Below are positions 1 through 8,996 of a stretch of DNA of 31,285 nucleotides, piece after piece; within the stretch, counting starts at the first letter, position 1, and each line of letters opens with the position of its first letter. Both the position numbers and the translations under genes were made by a program. The notes below the pieces were generated by a model, which was not told the origin of the DNA, searched no databases, and saw nothing but the letters and a program-made list of their open reading frames with translations. Source of the stretch: CAZWBR01 sp964404205 (GTDB taxonomy: Bacteria; Bacteroidota; Bacteroidia; Bacteroidales; Prolixibacteraceae); the NCBI GenBank assembly GCA_964404205.1, contig CAYOJD010000023.1:1-31285 (forward strand), written 5' to 3'.

Positions 1-237
1 GAAAAGGTTATTTTTTACCAGCGATACCCCGTAATAGTAGTTATACATCGCATTGTCGGGGTTTGTTCGGATGAGTTGGGCAAACAATGGTAAAGCCTTT
101 TCGTAATTACCCAGTTCGAAATACTCTTTGGCAAGCGTTTCATTCCCAACCTTCTCCTGCGCTGTAACTGCAAAACTCACCGAAACAAGAATCAATAACA
201 AAAATGTTAATCTGTAAATATTGGCTAAAATCTTCAT
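1..237 (-). CDS. Exported TPR-repeat protein, N-terminal part only
   Basis: The first 79 residues of a protein are read on the minus strand; the rest lies beyond the window edge. The start has a basic tip (MKILANIYR), a hydrophobic core rich in Leu and Val, and an Ala-Gln signal-peptidase-like site (AVTAQ), so the product is probably exported. After it comes a helix pair typical of a tetratricopeptide repeat (AKEYFELGNYEKALPLF, then NPDNAMYNYYYGVSLVKN). In Bacteroidota this N-terminus is common in periplasmic TPR proteins that continue into PD40 and OmpA-like domains (the PorE type). That continuation is not visible here and is only a guess. The gene is divergent from the peroxiredoxin gene at 392, with a 154-base shared upstream region. 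Confidence 0.7.
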   Translation of the reverse strand, partial: MKILANIYRLTFLLLILVSVSFAVTAQEKVGNETLAKEYFELGNYEKALPLFAQLIRTNPDNAMYNYYYGVSLVKNNLF

Positions 238-332
238 GTTCTTCGATCAATTAGTAATCAGTCATAAAAATAAACATTTTGACAGTTTTTCGCATCCCGA
301 CAGGAAATATTCCCGTATATCTGTTACAAAGG

Positions 333-365
333 TTGGATATTATTGTCAAAATAAAATTATATTTG
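333..365 (+). promoter_or_regulatory. Probable Bacteroidota promoter for bcp-recA
   Basis: TATATTTG at 358-365 matches the Bacteroidota -7 consensus TAnnTTTG exactly. A TTG at 333-335 lies 22 bases upstream, slightly longer than the usual 19-21. Transcription would begin near 371, about 20 bases before the bcp start codon. Confidence 0.4.
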
Positions 366-391
366 TTTAACAGACTAAGTTATTATTGATT

Positions 392-856
392 ATGAAACAA
401 ATAGTTGAAGGCTCTAAAGCACCCGATTTTCAGGGAAGAAATCAACATGGCGAAACTATTTCGCTGGCTGGTTACCATGGTAAGAAGTTAATTCTTTATT
501 TTTATCCCAAAGATAACACGCCTGGCTGCACTGCCGAAGCCTGTAACCTGAGCGAGAACTACGATTACTGGCTCACAAAAGGTTACGAGGTGGTTGGAGT
601 AAGCCCCGACAGCGAAACATCGCACCAAAAGTTTGCCGACAAATTTGGGTTGAAGTTCAATTTAATTGCCGATACCGAAAAGGAAATTTTACAAGCGTTC
701 GGCGCGTGGGGCGAAAAAAAGAACTATGGCAAGAGCTACATGGGCGTTTTGCGGAAAACTTTTGTTATCGATGAAAATGGCGTTATCGTTAAAATATTCG
801 AAAAGGTTGACACAAAAGAACATTCAAACCAGATAATCAAAGCATTAAAAGTTTAG
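392..856 (+). CDS. bcp: Thioredoxin-dependent thiol peroxidase (Bcp/PrxQ peroxiredoxin)
   Basis: This is a 154-residue peroxiredoxin of the Bcp/PrxQ class, which reduces hydrogen peroxide and organic hydroperoxides with electrons from thioredoxin in the cytoplasm. The active-site segment YPKDNTPGCTAEACNL carries the peroxidatic Cys46. A resolving Cys51 sits five residues later, the atypical two-Cys arrangement of PrxQ. The later stretch VVGVSPDS and the Arg of VLRKTFVID are also family-typical, and the length is normal. The ATG at 392 is chosen over an in-frame TTG at 386 because the family begins close to this point and the promoter geometry suits it. recA follows after 11 bases, so the two are probably co-transcribed, which would link peroxide defence with DNA repair. 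Confidence 0.92.
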   Translation: MKQIVEGSKAPDFQGRNQHGETISLAGYHGKKLILYFYPKDNTPGCTAEACNLSENYDYWLTKGYEVVGVSPDSETSHQKFADKFGLKFNLIADTEKEILQAFGAWGEKKNYGKSYMGVLRKTFVIDENGVIVKIFEKVDTKEHSNQIIKALKV

Positions 857-867
857 ATATCCCAATT

Positions 868-1893
868 ATGGCAAAAGAAGAACAGCAGAAATCAGCCAAT
901 CTCGAAAAGCTGAAGGCATTACAATTAACAATGGACAAGATTGAGAAAAGCTATGGCAAAGGCTCAATCATGCGGTTAGGCGACAAAGCCGTCGAAGATG
1001 TACCGGCAATTCCATCGGGTTCCATCGCCCTCGATATTGCACTCGGTATTGGCGGGTACCCCAAAGGAAGGGTCATCGAAATATTTGGCCCCGAATCGTC
1101 GGGTAAAACCACGCTGGCCATCCACGCAATCGCCGAATCGCAAAAACAGGGAGGAATCGCAGCCATTATCGATGCCGAGCATGCTTTCGACCCGACATAT
1201 GCCCGCAAGCTGGGTGTCAATATCGACGAATTGTTGATTTCGCAGCCCGACAACGGTGAGCAAGCCCTCGAAATTGCCGATAACCTGATTCGCTCAGGTG
1301 CAATCGACATCATCGTAATCGACTCGGTAGCGGCTCTTACGCCAAAAGCTGAAATCGAAGGTGAGATGGGCGATTCTAAAATGGGACTTCAGGCAAGGTT
1401 GATGTCGCAGGCATTGCGAAAACTGACTGCCAACATCAGCAAAACACGCACTTGCTGCATCTTTATCAATCAGTTACGCGAAAAAATCGGTGTCATGTTT
1501 GGCAACCCCGAAACCACTACAGGTGGTAATGCGTTGAAGTTTTATGCTTCGGTCAGGCTCGATATCCGCAGGATTGGACAGCTTAAAGATGGTGAAGAGG
1601 TTCAGGGAAGCCATACCCGCGTTAAAATTGTAAAAAACAAAATTGCCCCTCCGTTCCGCAAAGCCGAATTCGACATTCTGTATGGTGAAGGGATCTCCAA
1701 AACCGGAGAGATCATCGATCTGGGAGTCGAATTAAACATTATCAAGAAAAGCGGCTCGTGGTTTAGCTATGGCGAAACAAAGTTGGGACAAGGACGTGAA
1801 AGCGTACGAACGTTGCTCCACGACAATCCCGAATTGGCCGAGGAACTCGAGAAAAAGATTGCCGAATCGTACACTCCGGCACTTGAAAAATAA
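868..1893 (+). CDS. recA: Recombinase RecA
   Basis: This 341-residue protein is RecA, the ATP-dependent strand-exchange protein of homologous recombination and co-protease for LexA-type repressors. Visible landmarks are the Walker A loop GPESSGKT (residues 74-81), the Walker B region IIVIDSVAALTPKAE, the DNA-binding loop region around MGLQARLMSQALRKLT, and the RecA signature ALKFYASVRLDIRR. The C-terminal domain ends ELEKKIAESYTPALEK, without the long acidic tail found in Escherichia coli. Length and order are normal for Bacteroidota. It is the second gene after bcp and is followed directly by a strong intrinsic terminator. I see no LexA-box-like operator, but the Bacteroidota LexA site is poorly defined, so SOS control cannot be judged. 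Confidence 0.98.
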   Translation: MAKEEQQKSANLEKLKALQLTMDKIEKSYGKGSIMRLGDKAVEDVPAIPSGSIALDIALGIGGYPKGRVIEIFGPESSGKTTLAIHAIAESQKQGGIAAIIDAEHAFDPTYARKLGVNIDELLISQPDNGEQALEIADNLIRSGAIDIIVIDSVAALTPKAEIEGEMGDSKMGLQARLMSQALRKLTANISKTRTCCIFINQLREKIGVMFGNPETTTGGNALKFYASVRLDIRRIGQLKDGEEVQGSHTRVKIVKNKIAPPFRKAEFDILYGEGISKTGEIIDLGVELNIIKKSGSWFSYGETKLGQGRESVRTLLHDNPELAEELEKKIAESYTPALEK

Positions 1894-1914
1894 AATTAAC
1901 ATCAATTCTCGCAG

Positions 1915-1953
1915 AAATCTGGGCCGTTCATTCAACGGTTCAGATTTTTTTTT
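1915..1953 (+). terminator. Intrinsic terminator of bcp-recA
   Basis: A 14-pair stem (1915-1928 with 1934-1947) contains two G-U pairs and encloses a five-base loop. A run of T extends through 1953. It lies 22 bases past the recA stop codon and separates recA from the threonine operon. Confidence 0.88.
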
Positions 1954-1998
1954 GACTTTTGTAAAACGAACAGATTTATAATTTATCAGTAAAATCCC

Positions 1999-4422
1999 AT
2001 GAAAATATTAAAATTCGGAGGAACATCCGTAGGTTCTGACGAAAATGTAAGAAAAATAAGCCAAATTGTAGAAGCACAACAGACCGACATTATTGTTGTG
2101 GTAAGTGCATTGGGTGGTGTAACCGATCAACTATTGGCCATGGCTACAGCAGCCTCATCGGGCAACGAGTTTATGCCGACGATGAAGGAGATCAAAGAAC
2201 GCCATGAAAAGATGATAGAAAATCTGTTCACTGAGAGTAAATTACATCAGACATTGCAAACAATTCGTCCACTTTTTGACGATATTGAAAAAATCATTGA
2301 AGGGATTAAGCTGATAGGCGAACTTACGCCCAAAACACTGGACAAAGTCCTTAGCTTTGGCGAACGGCTCTCCTCTTTAATAATCAGCAATTTTCTGAAC
2401 GCTAAGCTAATCGACGCTGTTTCATTGATTAAAACCGACCGTAATTTTGGCAGGGCCAGTGTCGATTTCGATGTAACCTATCAGAATATCAAGAATGAAT
2501 ATGGCACTTTTAACGGGATTGCTGTGGCTCCTGGCTTTGTCGCCTCAGCTTTTGATGGGACAATAACAACTTTAGGACGAGGCGGCTCAGATTACACCGC
2601 AGCACTGTTTGCAGCCGCACTTAGTGTCGAAAAACTGGAAATCTGGACCGATGTCGATGGCTTTATGACTGCCGATCCGCGTGTAATCAGTAAAGCTTAC
2701 ACCATTCCGATGCTCACCTATTCTGAAGCGATGGAACTTTCGCACTTCGGGGCAAAGGTAATCTATCCACCGACTATTCTGCCCGTTTATCAAAAGGCTA
2801 TTCCTGTTCAGATTAAGAATACGCTAAACCCAGAACATGAAGGAACCCTGATTTGTCAGTCGAAGATGAATGGTAAAGATCATCCCATTAAAGGGATATC
2901 CTCCATCTCAGAAATTACACTTATAACCGTTCAAGGACTTGGGATGGTGGGGGTTACCGGCATTTCAATGCGACTGTTCGGCGCGCTGGCCAAAGAGGAA
3001 ATCAATGTTATTTTAATTTCGCAAGCCTCATCCGAAAACTCTATCAGTTTTGCCATCGACACAAAATTTACTGAAACAGCCAACGAAGCAGTCCGAAAAG
3101 AGTTTGAACGCGAAATTTCATCAGGACGCATCAACAAAATATCGATAGAAAGCGACCTCTGCATCGTTGCCATTGTTGGCGAAAACATGAAACATTCGGC
3201 CGGTATCGCCGGAAAATTGTTCTATACGATTGGAAAAAACGGAATCAATGTGGTGGCTATCGCGCAGGGAGCCTCAGAACAAAATATCTCGTGGGTAGTC
3301 AAAAAGAGCGACTTACGCAAAACCTTGAATGTTGTACACGAATCTTTTTTCCTTTCACCATATATCGAACTCAATATTTTTCTGGTTGGAATAGGCACTG
3401 TTGGCCGCGATTTATTGCAACAAATCAGTCTGCAGCAAGAAAAGCTAAAAAAAGAGCTAAGATTAAAACTGCGCATTGCCGGGGTAGCCAATTCACGCAA
3501 AATGATTTTTGACCGCGAAGGCCTTGAACCGATGAAAATAAAAGAGCTACTTGATGATTCGAACGAAAAATCTGACTTGACAAAATTTTGCCAAATCATG
3601 ACTGAGATGAATATGTTCAACTCAGTATTTGTCGATTGTACGGCCGACCAATCGGTGGCCAACCATTATCAGTCCGTGTTATCCAATTACATTTCAATTG
3701 TAGCCGCCAATAAATCAGCTGCTTCATCAGAATATAGCCGATATCATGAATTGAAAGAAACTGCGGCCCGTAACGGGGTGAAGTTTCTCTTTGAAACCAA
3801 TGTTGGTGCAGGTTTGCCTTTGATTTCGACTATCAACGATTTGCGCCGCTCGGGCGACCGCATTCTAAAAATCGAAGCAGTCCTGTCGGGAACCCTGAAC
3901 TTCATTTTTAACACCATAAGCAGCGAGATTCCCCTCAGCAAAACTATCCGTCTGGCAAAAGAAAAAGGATATTCTGAACCCGATCCGAGAATCGACCTCA
4001 GCGGAATAGATGTGGTGCGCAAGTTAGTCATTCTGGCTCGCGAATCTGGTTATACCACTGAACAGGAAGATGTTGTAAACATCCCATTTATTCCTGAGCA
4101 ATATTTCAAATCGTCGATGGAAGAGTTCTGGAGTACCATTTCTGAGATTGACGAAAGTTTCGAAACACAAAGGCTGAAACTCGATAAAGAGAAGAAGAAA
4201 TGGCGTGTGGTTGGCGTAATGGAAGGCGAAAAGGCCTCGGTTTCATTGCAACAGGTAGGGCCCGGCCATCCGTTTTACGATCTTGAGGGAAGCAACAATA
4301 TTATTCTGCTTACCACCGAGCGCTACAACGAATATCCGATGCAAATCAAAGGTTATGGAGCCGGTGCAGCCGTTACGGCAGCCGGTGTATTTGCCGATTT
4401 GATTAAAGTATCGAACATTTAA
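1999..4422 (+). CDS. thrA: Bifunctional aspartokinase / homoserine dehydrogenase
   Basis: This is an 807-residue fusion enzyme that catalyses the first and third steps of the aspartate pathway to threonine. The N-terminal kinase begins at once with KFGGTSVGS (residues 5-13) and has the GRGGSDYTAAL and TDVDGFMTADPR motifs. Two ACT regulatory domains follow at roughly residues 310-450 (VQGLGMVGVTGIS, IVAIVGENM). The homoserine dehydrogenase part starts with a Rossmann loop VGIGTVG (463-469), then VAANKSA, the catalytic region FETNVGAGLPLI (near 600) and LSGTLNFIF. Feedback inhibition by threonine is expected from the ACT pair but was not tested. Only 20 bases separate its stop from the next gene. 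I found no leader peptide or attenuator upstream; the bases between the recA terminator and this start hold only a weak promoter-like match (TTTTG near 1957, TAATTTAT at 1979). Confidence 0.96.
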   Translation: MKILKFGGTSVGSDENVRKISQIVEAQQTDIIVVVSALGGVTDQLLAMATAASSGNEFMPTMKEIKERHEKMIENLFTESKLHQTLQTIRPLFDDIEKIIEGIKLIGELTPKTLDKVLSFGERLSSLIISNFLNAKLIDAVSLIKTDRNFGRASVDFDVTYQNIKNEYGTFNGIAVAPGFVASAFDGTITTLGRGGSDYTAALFAAALSVEKLEIWTDVDGFMTADPRVISKAYTIPMLTYSEAMELSHFGAKVIYPPTILPVYQKAIPVQIKNTLNPEHEGTLICQSKMNGKDHPIKGISSISEITLITVQGLGMVGVTGISMRLFGALAKEEINVILISQASSENSISFAIDTKFTETANEAVRKEFEREISSGRINKISIESDLCIVAIVGENMKHSAGIAGKLFYTIGKNGINVVAIAQGASEQNISWVVKKSDLRKTLNVVHESFFLSPYIELNIFLVGIGTVGRDLLQQISLQQEKLKKELRLKLRIAGVANSRKMIFDREGLEPMKIKELLDDSNEKSDLTKFCQIMTEMNMFNSVFVDCTADQSVANHYQSVLSNYISIVAANKSAASSEYSRYHELKETAARNGVKFLFETNVGAGLPLISTINDLRRSGDRILKIEAVLSGTLNFIFNTISSEIPLSKTIRLAKEKGYSEPDPRIDLSGIDVVRKLVILARESGYTTEQEDVVNIPFIPEQYFKSSMEEFWSTISEIDESFETQRLKLDKEKKKWRVVGVMEGEKASVSLQQVGPGHPFYDLEGSNNIILLTTERYNEYPMQIKGYGAGAAVTAAGVFADLIKVSNI

Positions 4423-4442
4423 TCAATCAATTGCTGAAGAAG

Positions 4443-5651
4443 ATGAAATATATAGTTGTGCTGGGCGATGGTATGTCCGACCAACCTGAAGCGGAGAAAA
4501 ATGGTCTCACGCCGTTGATGGCCGCCAATACTCCCAACATGGACAAGTTGGCTGCAATGGGTTGCAGCGGCTTGCTTAAAACCATTCCGGACAAGTTGCA
4601 TCCCGGTAGCGAAGTTGCCAATCTGGCCGTGCTGGGATACGATGTCGAAGCTGTTTTCGAAGGACGTGGTGTAATTGAAGCCGCCAGCATGGGCATAGCG
4701 CTCGATACAGGCGATCTGGCCCTTCGGTGTAATTTGGTTTGTATCGAAGGGTTAAAAATCAAAAACCATTCGTCGGGACATATTTCAACCGAAGAATCGG
4801 ACGAGTTGATTGCTTATCTGAACCAACATCTCGGGAACGAAAATATCCGCTTTTATACCGGCGTATCGTACCGCCATTTGCTGGTTATCAAAGGAGGCAA
4901 CAAAGCCGTGAAATGCACCCCCCCACACGATGTTCCGGGTGCGGAGTGGCTACCGCTCCTTCCGATTGCTTCAACCCCAATCGCAGAAAATACAGCAGCC
5001 CTGCTGCGCCAGCTTACCCACGATTCGCAAAAACTGTTGGCAAACCATCCTGTAAATTTGAAAAGAAAAGCAGCAGGAAAAGATCCCGGCAATTCAATTT
5101 GGGCATGGTCGCCGGGATATAAACCAAAGATGCAGACGCTGAGAGAACTCTTCGGAATCAACAGCGGCGCTGTAATCTCGGCTGTCGATTTGATACAGGG
5201 CATTGGCGTATATGCCGGGCTCGAAATCATTAAAGTGAAAGGGGCAACCGGCCTCTACGATACCAATTACGAAGGGAAAGCAGAAGCGGCCATTCAGGCT
5301 ATCAAAGAAAAAGACTTTGTTTATCTGCATGTTGAAGCCAGCGACGAAGCCGGTCACGAAGGCGACTGGGATTTAAAAGTCCGCACAATTGAATATCTCG
5401 ACCAACGTATTCTGAGCTATCTAATAGACAAAACTTCCAAAATGGAGGAACCTGTTGCCATTGCACTTCTGCCCGACCACCCAACACCATGGAAGTTAAA
5501 AACCCACACCCGCGATGCGGTTCCATTCGTCATTTACAAACCCGGTAATCAAGCCGACAATGTGACCCGCTACGACGAGGAAGCGGCCAAATCGGGAAGT
5601 TACGGTACGCTCCCAAGCCGGATGTTTATGGAAAATTTAATCAGCGATTAA
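4443..5651 (+). CDS. Cofactor-independent phosphoglycerate mutase-like protein, proposed homoserine kinase
   Basis: This 402-residue protein belongs to the ApgM branch of the alkaline phosphatase superfamily. It has the metal site LGDGMSD near the N-terminus, the segment HPGSEVANLAVLGYD with the family's catalytic Ser, and C-terminal metal ligands in HVEASDEAGHEGD and LLPDHPTP. By family it would be a phosphoglycerate mutase. It sits between thrA and thrC, exactly where homoserine kinase (thrB) is expected, and no GHMP-type ThrB is present in the window. A protein family with this gene context has been described as a proposed homoserine kinase, so phosphorylation of homoserine is the favoured role, by inference from context. 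The ATG at 4443 is preferred to an in-frame TTG at 4431, because MKYIVVLGDG is the usual family start. Only three bases separate it from thrC. Confidence 0.88.
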   Translation: MKYIVVLGDGMSDQPEAEKNGLTPLMAANTPNMDKLAAMGCSGLLKTIPDKLHPGSEVANLAVLGYDVEAVFEGRGVIEAASMGIALDTGDLALRCNLVCIEGLKIKNHSSGHISTEESDELIAYLNQHLGNENIRFYTGVSYRHLLVIKGGNKAVKCTPPHDVPGAEWLPLLPIASTPIAENTAALLRQLTHDSQKLLANHPVNLKRKAAGKDPGNSIWAWSPGYKPKMQTLRELFGINSGAVISAVDLIQGIGVYAGLEIIKVKGATGLYDTNYEGKAEAAIQAIKEKDFVYLHVEASDEAGHEGDWDLKVRTIEYLDQRILSYLIDKTSKMEEPVAIALLPDHPTPWKLKTHTRDAVPFVIYKPGNQADNVTRYDEEAAKSGSYGTLPSRMFMENLISD

Positions 5652-5654
5652 CCG

Positions 5655-6950
5655 ATGAAATACTACAGCACCAACCATCAGTCGCCGCAAGTCGATTTGA
5701 TGACTGCCGTTACCAAAGGGCTTGCTCCCGACAGGGGGCTTTATATGCCCGAACGCATTGGGAAGTTATCCAAAGCGTTTTTCGACAATATTTCCAATCT
5801 CACTTTTCAGGAAATCTCGTTCGAGGTGGCCAAATGCTTCTTTGGAGAAGATATTCCCGAAGAAAAACTGAGGGAGATTGTATTCGACACTTTGAATTTC
5901 GACACCCCCATTGTAGCGGTTGAAAAAGATATCTATTCGCTCGAGTTGTTTCATGGCCCGACACTGGCTTTTAAAGATGTTGGCGCCCGTTTTATGGCAA
6001 GGCTGCTCTCTTATTTCCTGTCGGAAAGCAAAAAGACGGTTCATGTATTGGTGGCCACTTCGGGCGATACCGGCAGCGCGGTAGCTAACGGCTTTTTAGG
6101 AGTACCGGGCATCCGGGTACATGTGCTGTATCCCAAAGGGAAAGTAAGCGAGATCCAGGAAAAACAGTTTACCACCCTCGGTCGAAATATTACTGCCTTG
6201 GAAGTCGATGGCACGTTCGACGACTGTCAGGCATTGGTCAAGTCGGCTTTTATGGACAACGAACTGCAACAACAATTGGTACTAACATCGGCCAACTCCA
6301 TTAATGTTGCCCGATTTTTACCTCAGGCATTTTACTATTTCAATGCCTATGCCCAATTAACCGATAAAAATACAAATGTGGTCTTTTCCGTTCCGAGCGG
6401 TAACTTCGGAAACCTTACTGCCGGACTTTTTGCACTGAAAATGGGATTGCCGGTGAGCCGATTTATGGCAGCTAATAACCGAAACGATGTGGTTTACCAC
6501 TATCTGCAAACCGGAAAGTTTACTCCACGTCCGTCGGTAGCCACTATTGCCAATGCGATGGATGTTGGCGACCCCAGCAATTTCGCCCGTATTTTGGAGC
6601 TTTATCAACACAATCACGCCCAAATATCGGCCATAATGCAGGGAACAACTTACAGCAACGACCAAATCCGCGAAACGATGGCACAGGTTTTTCGAACCAC
6701 CGGCTATCTTACCGACCCGCACGGGGCAGTTGGATACCGCGCGCTAAAAGAAAAGTTGCAACCCGGCGAAACCGGTATTTTCCTCGAAACAGCCCATCCG
6801 GCCAAATTTACCGAAACCGTGGAAGAGATAGTTGGAAAAGGAAAGGTACCAATGCCCGAACGATTAAAAGCTTTTCTGGAAGGAGAGAAACAAAGCAACG
6901 CACTCTCACCAGCCTATTCCGATTTTCGGGAATATCTGTCCCATCTTTAA
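5655..6950 (+). CDS. thrC: Threonine synthase
   Basis: A 431-residue PLP enzyme that converts O-phosphohomoserine to threonine, the last step of the pathway begun by thrA. The N-terminal threonine-synthase domain is recognisable (TAVTKGLAPDRGLYMPE). The PLP lysine is Lys107 in HGPTLAFKDVGARF, and the phosphate-binding loop is ATSGDTGSAVA. The later segment SVPSGNFGNLTAG is also characteristic. Length is normal for the bacterial class. It starts three bases after the preceding stop codon, so translation is probably coupled, and it is followed within 10 bases by a strong terminator that closes the operon. Confidence 0.96.
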   Translation: MKYYSTNHQSPQVDLMTAVTKGLAPDRGLYMPERIGKLSKAFFDNISNLTFQEISFEVAKCFFGEDIPEEKLREIVFDTLNFDTPIVAVEKDIYSLELFHGPTLAFKDVGARFMARLLSYFLSESKKTVHVLVATSGDTGSAVANGFLGVPGIRVHVLYPKGKVSEIQEKQFTTLGRNITALEVDGTFDDCQALVKSAFMDNELQQQLVLTSANSINVARFLPQAFYYFNAYAQLTDKNTNVVFSVPSGNFGNLTAGLFALKMGLPVSRFMAANNRNDVVYHYLQTGKFTPRPSVATIANAMDVGDPSNFARILELYQHNHAQISAIMQGTTYSNDQIRETMAQVFRTTGYLTDPHGAVGYRALKEKLQPGETGIFLETAHPAKFTETVEEIVGKGKVPMPERLKAFLEGEKQSNALSPAYSDFREYLSHL

Positions 6951-6955
6951 TAAAG

Positions 6956-6989
6956 GAAACCCTCAGTCGATGATTGAGGGTTTCTTTTT
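6956..6989 (+). terminator. Intrinsic terminator of the threonine operon
   Basis: A perfect ten-pair stem (6956-6965 with 6975-6984) with a nine-base loop is followed by five T. It lies just after the thrC stop codon. Confidence 0.88.
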
Positions 6990-7070
6990 AAACCAACGAT
7001 TGGTTTTATTGGGCCATTAACAAACATGCATGCCTCCACTTTTCGTTTGAAGAATTACTCAACAAATAAT

Positions 7071-7102
7071 AAATGCTCCACTTTGGGGTAGGTGGAGCAT
7101 TT
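7071..7102 (-). terminator. Probable terminator of ettA
   Basis: An eleven-pair hairpin (7071-7081 with 7092-7102) lies 24 bases past the ettA stop on the minus strand. On that strand the stem is followed by an interrupted T-rich stretch, so termination is plausible but the U-tract is imperfect. It may also act as a back-up for the convergent thr operon. Confidence 0.6.
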
Positions 7103-7125
7103 ATCATTACAAGTCGGACGGCAAA

Positions 7126-8808
7126 TTAACCCAACTTTTTATATCTGATACGGTGCGGCGTAATGTCGCCGAGTCGTTTCTTTTTATTTTCCTCATATTC
7201 CGAATAGCTTCCTTCGAAGAAATAGACCTGCGAATTTCCTTCGAAAGCCAAAATATGGGTTGCGATACGGTCGAGGAACCAGCGGTCGTGCGAGATAACC
7301 ACGGCACAACCGGCAAAGCTTTCGAGACCTTCCTCCAGCGCTCGCAGTGTATTAACGTCGATATCGTTGGTTGGCTCATCGAGCAATAAAACGTTGGCTT
7401 CGGCCTTCAATGTTAAGGCAAGGTGCAAACGGTTACGTTCGCCACCCGACAGCACACCGCATTTCTTTTCCTGATCGGCACCACCGAAATTAAAGCGCGA
7501 CACATAGGCCCTGGCATTAATTGAACGTCCGCCCACCATCACCTCGTCGGTACCCCCCGACAGCACCTGATAAACAGACTTTTCTTTATCGATTGCTTCG
7601 TGATTCTGGTCGGCATAGCCCAGTTTTACGGTTTCGCCAACGGTGAAGGTACCGGAATCGGGTGTTTCGAGGCCCATAATCATACGGAAGAGTGTGGTTT
7701 TACCGGCACCATTAGGGCCAATAATACCAACAATTCCGTTGGGGGGAAGGGTGAAATTAAGATTCTCGAATAATAGTCTGTCGCCAAACGACTTGGAGAT
7801 ATTTTCGGCCAGAATCACTTTATCGCCCAGTCGCGGCCCGTTCGGGATAAAGAGTTCGAGTTTATCTTCTTTCTGTTTTACATCTTCATTCAACAGTTTT
7901 TCGTAAGCACCCAAACGGGCTTTCGATTTGGCTTGACGAGCCTTGGGGCTCATGCGCACCCACTCCAACTCGCGTTCAAGGGTTTTACGGCGTTTCGAAA
8001 TGCCTTTTTCTTCCATTTCGAGGCGCTTTTGTTTTTGTTCGAGCCAGCTGGTATAGTTTCCTTTCCAGGGAATACCTTCGCCACGGTCGAGTTCAAGAAT
8101 CCATCCGGCTACATTGTCGAGGAAGTAACGGTCGTGGGTAATGCAGATTACCGTTCCCTTGTATTGTTGCAGATGCTGTTCCAACCAATCGATCGACTCG
8201 GCATCAAGGTGGTTGGTCGGCTCGTCGAGCAGCAATACATCGGGTTGCTTCAACAACAAGCGACAAAGCGCCACACGACGGCGTTCGCCACCCGAAAGAA
8301 TATTCACCGGTGTATCGCCATCAGGACAGCGAAGGGCATCCATGGCACGTTCCAGTTTATTGTTCAGGTTCCAGGCATCGGTGGCATCGATTTTTTCCTG
8401 CAATGCAGCCTGACGATCCATCAGTTTATCCATCTTTTCCAGATCTTCATACACCTCAGGCAGACCGAATTTCTGGTTAATTTCTTCGTACTCATTCAGA
8501 AGATCGACAATCTCCTGAGCACCTTCTTGTACAATACCCATCACCGTTTTGGTTGGATCGAGTTCAGGATCCTGCGACAGATGACCAACGGTATAACCCG
8601 GAGAAAAAGCCAGTTCACCCTGAAAGTCGGTTTCAATTCCGGCAATGATTTTAAGTAAGGTCGATTTACCGGAACCGTTCAACCCGATAATCCCGATTTT
8701 GGCACCCAGAAAAAATGAAAGCGAGATATCCTTAATCACCTGCCGTTGTGGCGGATATGTTTTACTCACTTTGTACATTGAAAATATAATCTGCCTGTCT
8801 TCGCTCAT
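7126..8808 (-). CDS. ettA: Energy-dependent translational throttle protein EttA (ABC-F)
   Basis: A 560-residue soluble protein with two ABC ATPase domains and no membrane segment. Walker A loops are GLNGSGKST (42-50) and GPNGAGKTT (364-372). The two signatures are LSGGERRRVAL (near 171) and LSGGERNRLHL (near 454), each followed by a LLLDEPTN Walker B. The linker between the domains (about 250-320) is highly charged and helical, as in the P-site tRNA interaction motif of ABC-F proteins. The C-terminus GDITPHRIRYKKL is an EttA hallmark. EttA binds the ribosomal E site and gates the first elongation step according to ATP level. It is transcribed alone, with its own promoter and terminator. ABC-F antibiotic-resistance proteins are the main alternative, but the length, arm region and C-terminus favour EttA. 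Confidence 0.94.
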   Translation of the reverse strand: MSEDRQIIFSMYKVSKTYPPQRQVIKDISLSFFLGAKIGIIGLNGSGKSTLLKIIAGIETDFQGELAFSPGYTVGHLSQDPELDPTKTVMGIVQEGAQEIVDLLNEYEEINQKFGLPEVYEDLEKMDKLMDRQAALQEKIDATDAWNLNNKLERAMDALRCPDGDTPVNILSGGERRRVALCRLLLKQPDVLLLDEPTNHLDAESIDWLEQHLQQYKGTVICITHDRYFLDNVAGWILELDRGEGIPWKGNYTSWLEQKQKRLEMEEKGISKRRKTLERELEWVRMSPKARQAKSKARLGAYEKLLNEDVKQKEDKLELFIPNGPRLGDKVILAENISKSFGDRLLFENLNFTLPPNGIVGIIGPNGAGKTTLFRMIMGLETPDSGTFTVGETVKLGYADQNHEAIDKEKSVYQVLSGGTDEVMVGGRSINARAYVSRFNFGGADQEKKCGVLSGGERNRLHLALTLKAEANVLLLDEPTNDIDVNTLRALEEGLESFAGCAVVISHDRWFLDRIATHILAFEGNSQVYFFEGSYSEYEENKKKRLGDITPHRIRYKKLG

Positions 8809-8833
8809 AACTGTTTTGTATGGATTTGAAGCG

Positions 8834-8864
8834 CAAATGTGCTACTTTTTAACCATTTTGTCAA
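8834..8864 (-). promoter_or_regulatory. Probable Bacteroidota promoter for ettA
   Basis: On the minus strand, TTG (8864-8862) is followed by 20 bases and CACATTTG (8841-8834), which differs from TAnnTTTG only at the first base. Transcription would start near 8828, about 20 bases before the ATG at 8808. Confidence 0.5.
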
Positions 8865-8996
8865 GTCTGCAAATCAGTTTTACAATGTTGGATGCAAGGA
8901 TTAAGCAGCAGAAAATCAATTATTGCATAACCTTCAAAAGTGAAAAAAGTTGTATTTTGCAGAAGTGTCGTGACAATAATTCTAACAAATAACTCT

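Noticed and set aside
1954..1998. Threonine attenuator or leader peptide before thrA
   Set aside because: Only 45 bases separate the recA terminator from thrA, with no Thr/Ile-rich short frame and no second hairpin.
7933..8658. A 241-codon open frame opposite ettA
   Set aside because: A shadow of the well-supported ABC-F gene, Phe/Ile/His-rich as expected for reverse-complement reading.
8923..8959. Promoter for the small membrane protein (TTG at 8923, GTATTTTG at 8952)
   Set aside because: The -7 match is poor and the spacing of 26 bases is too long.
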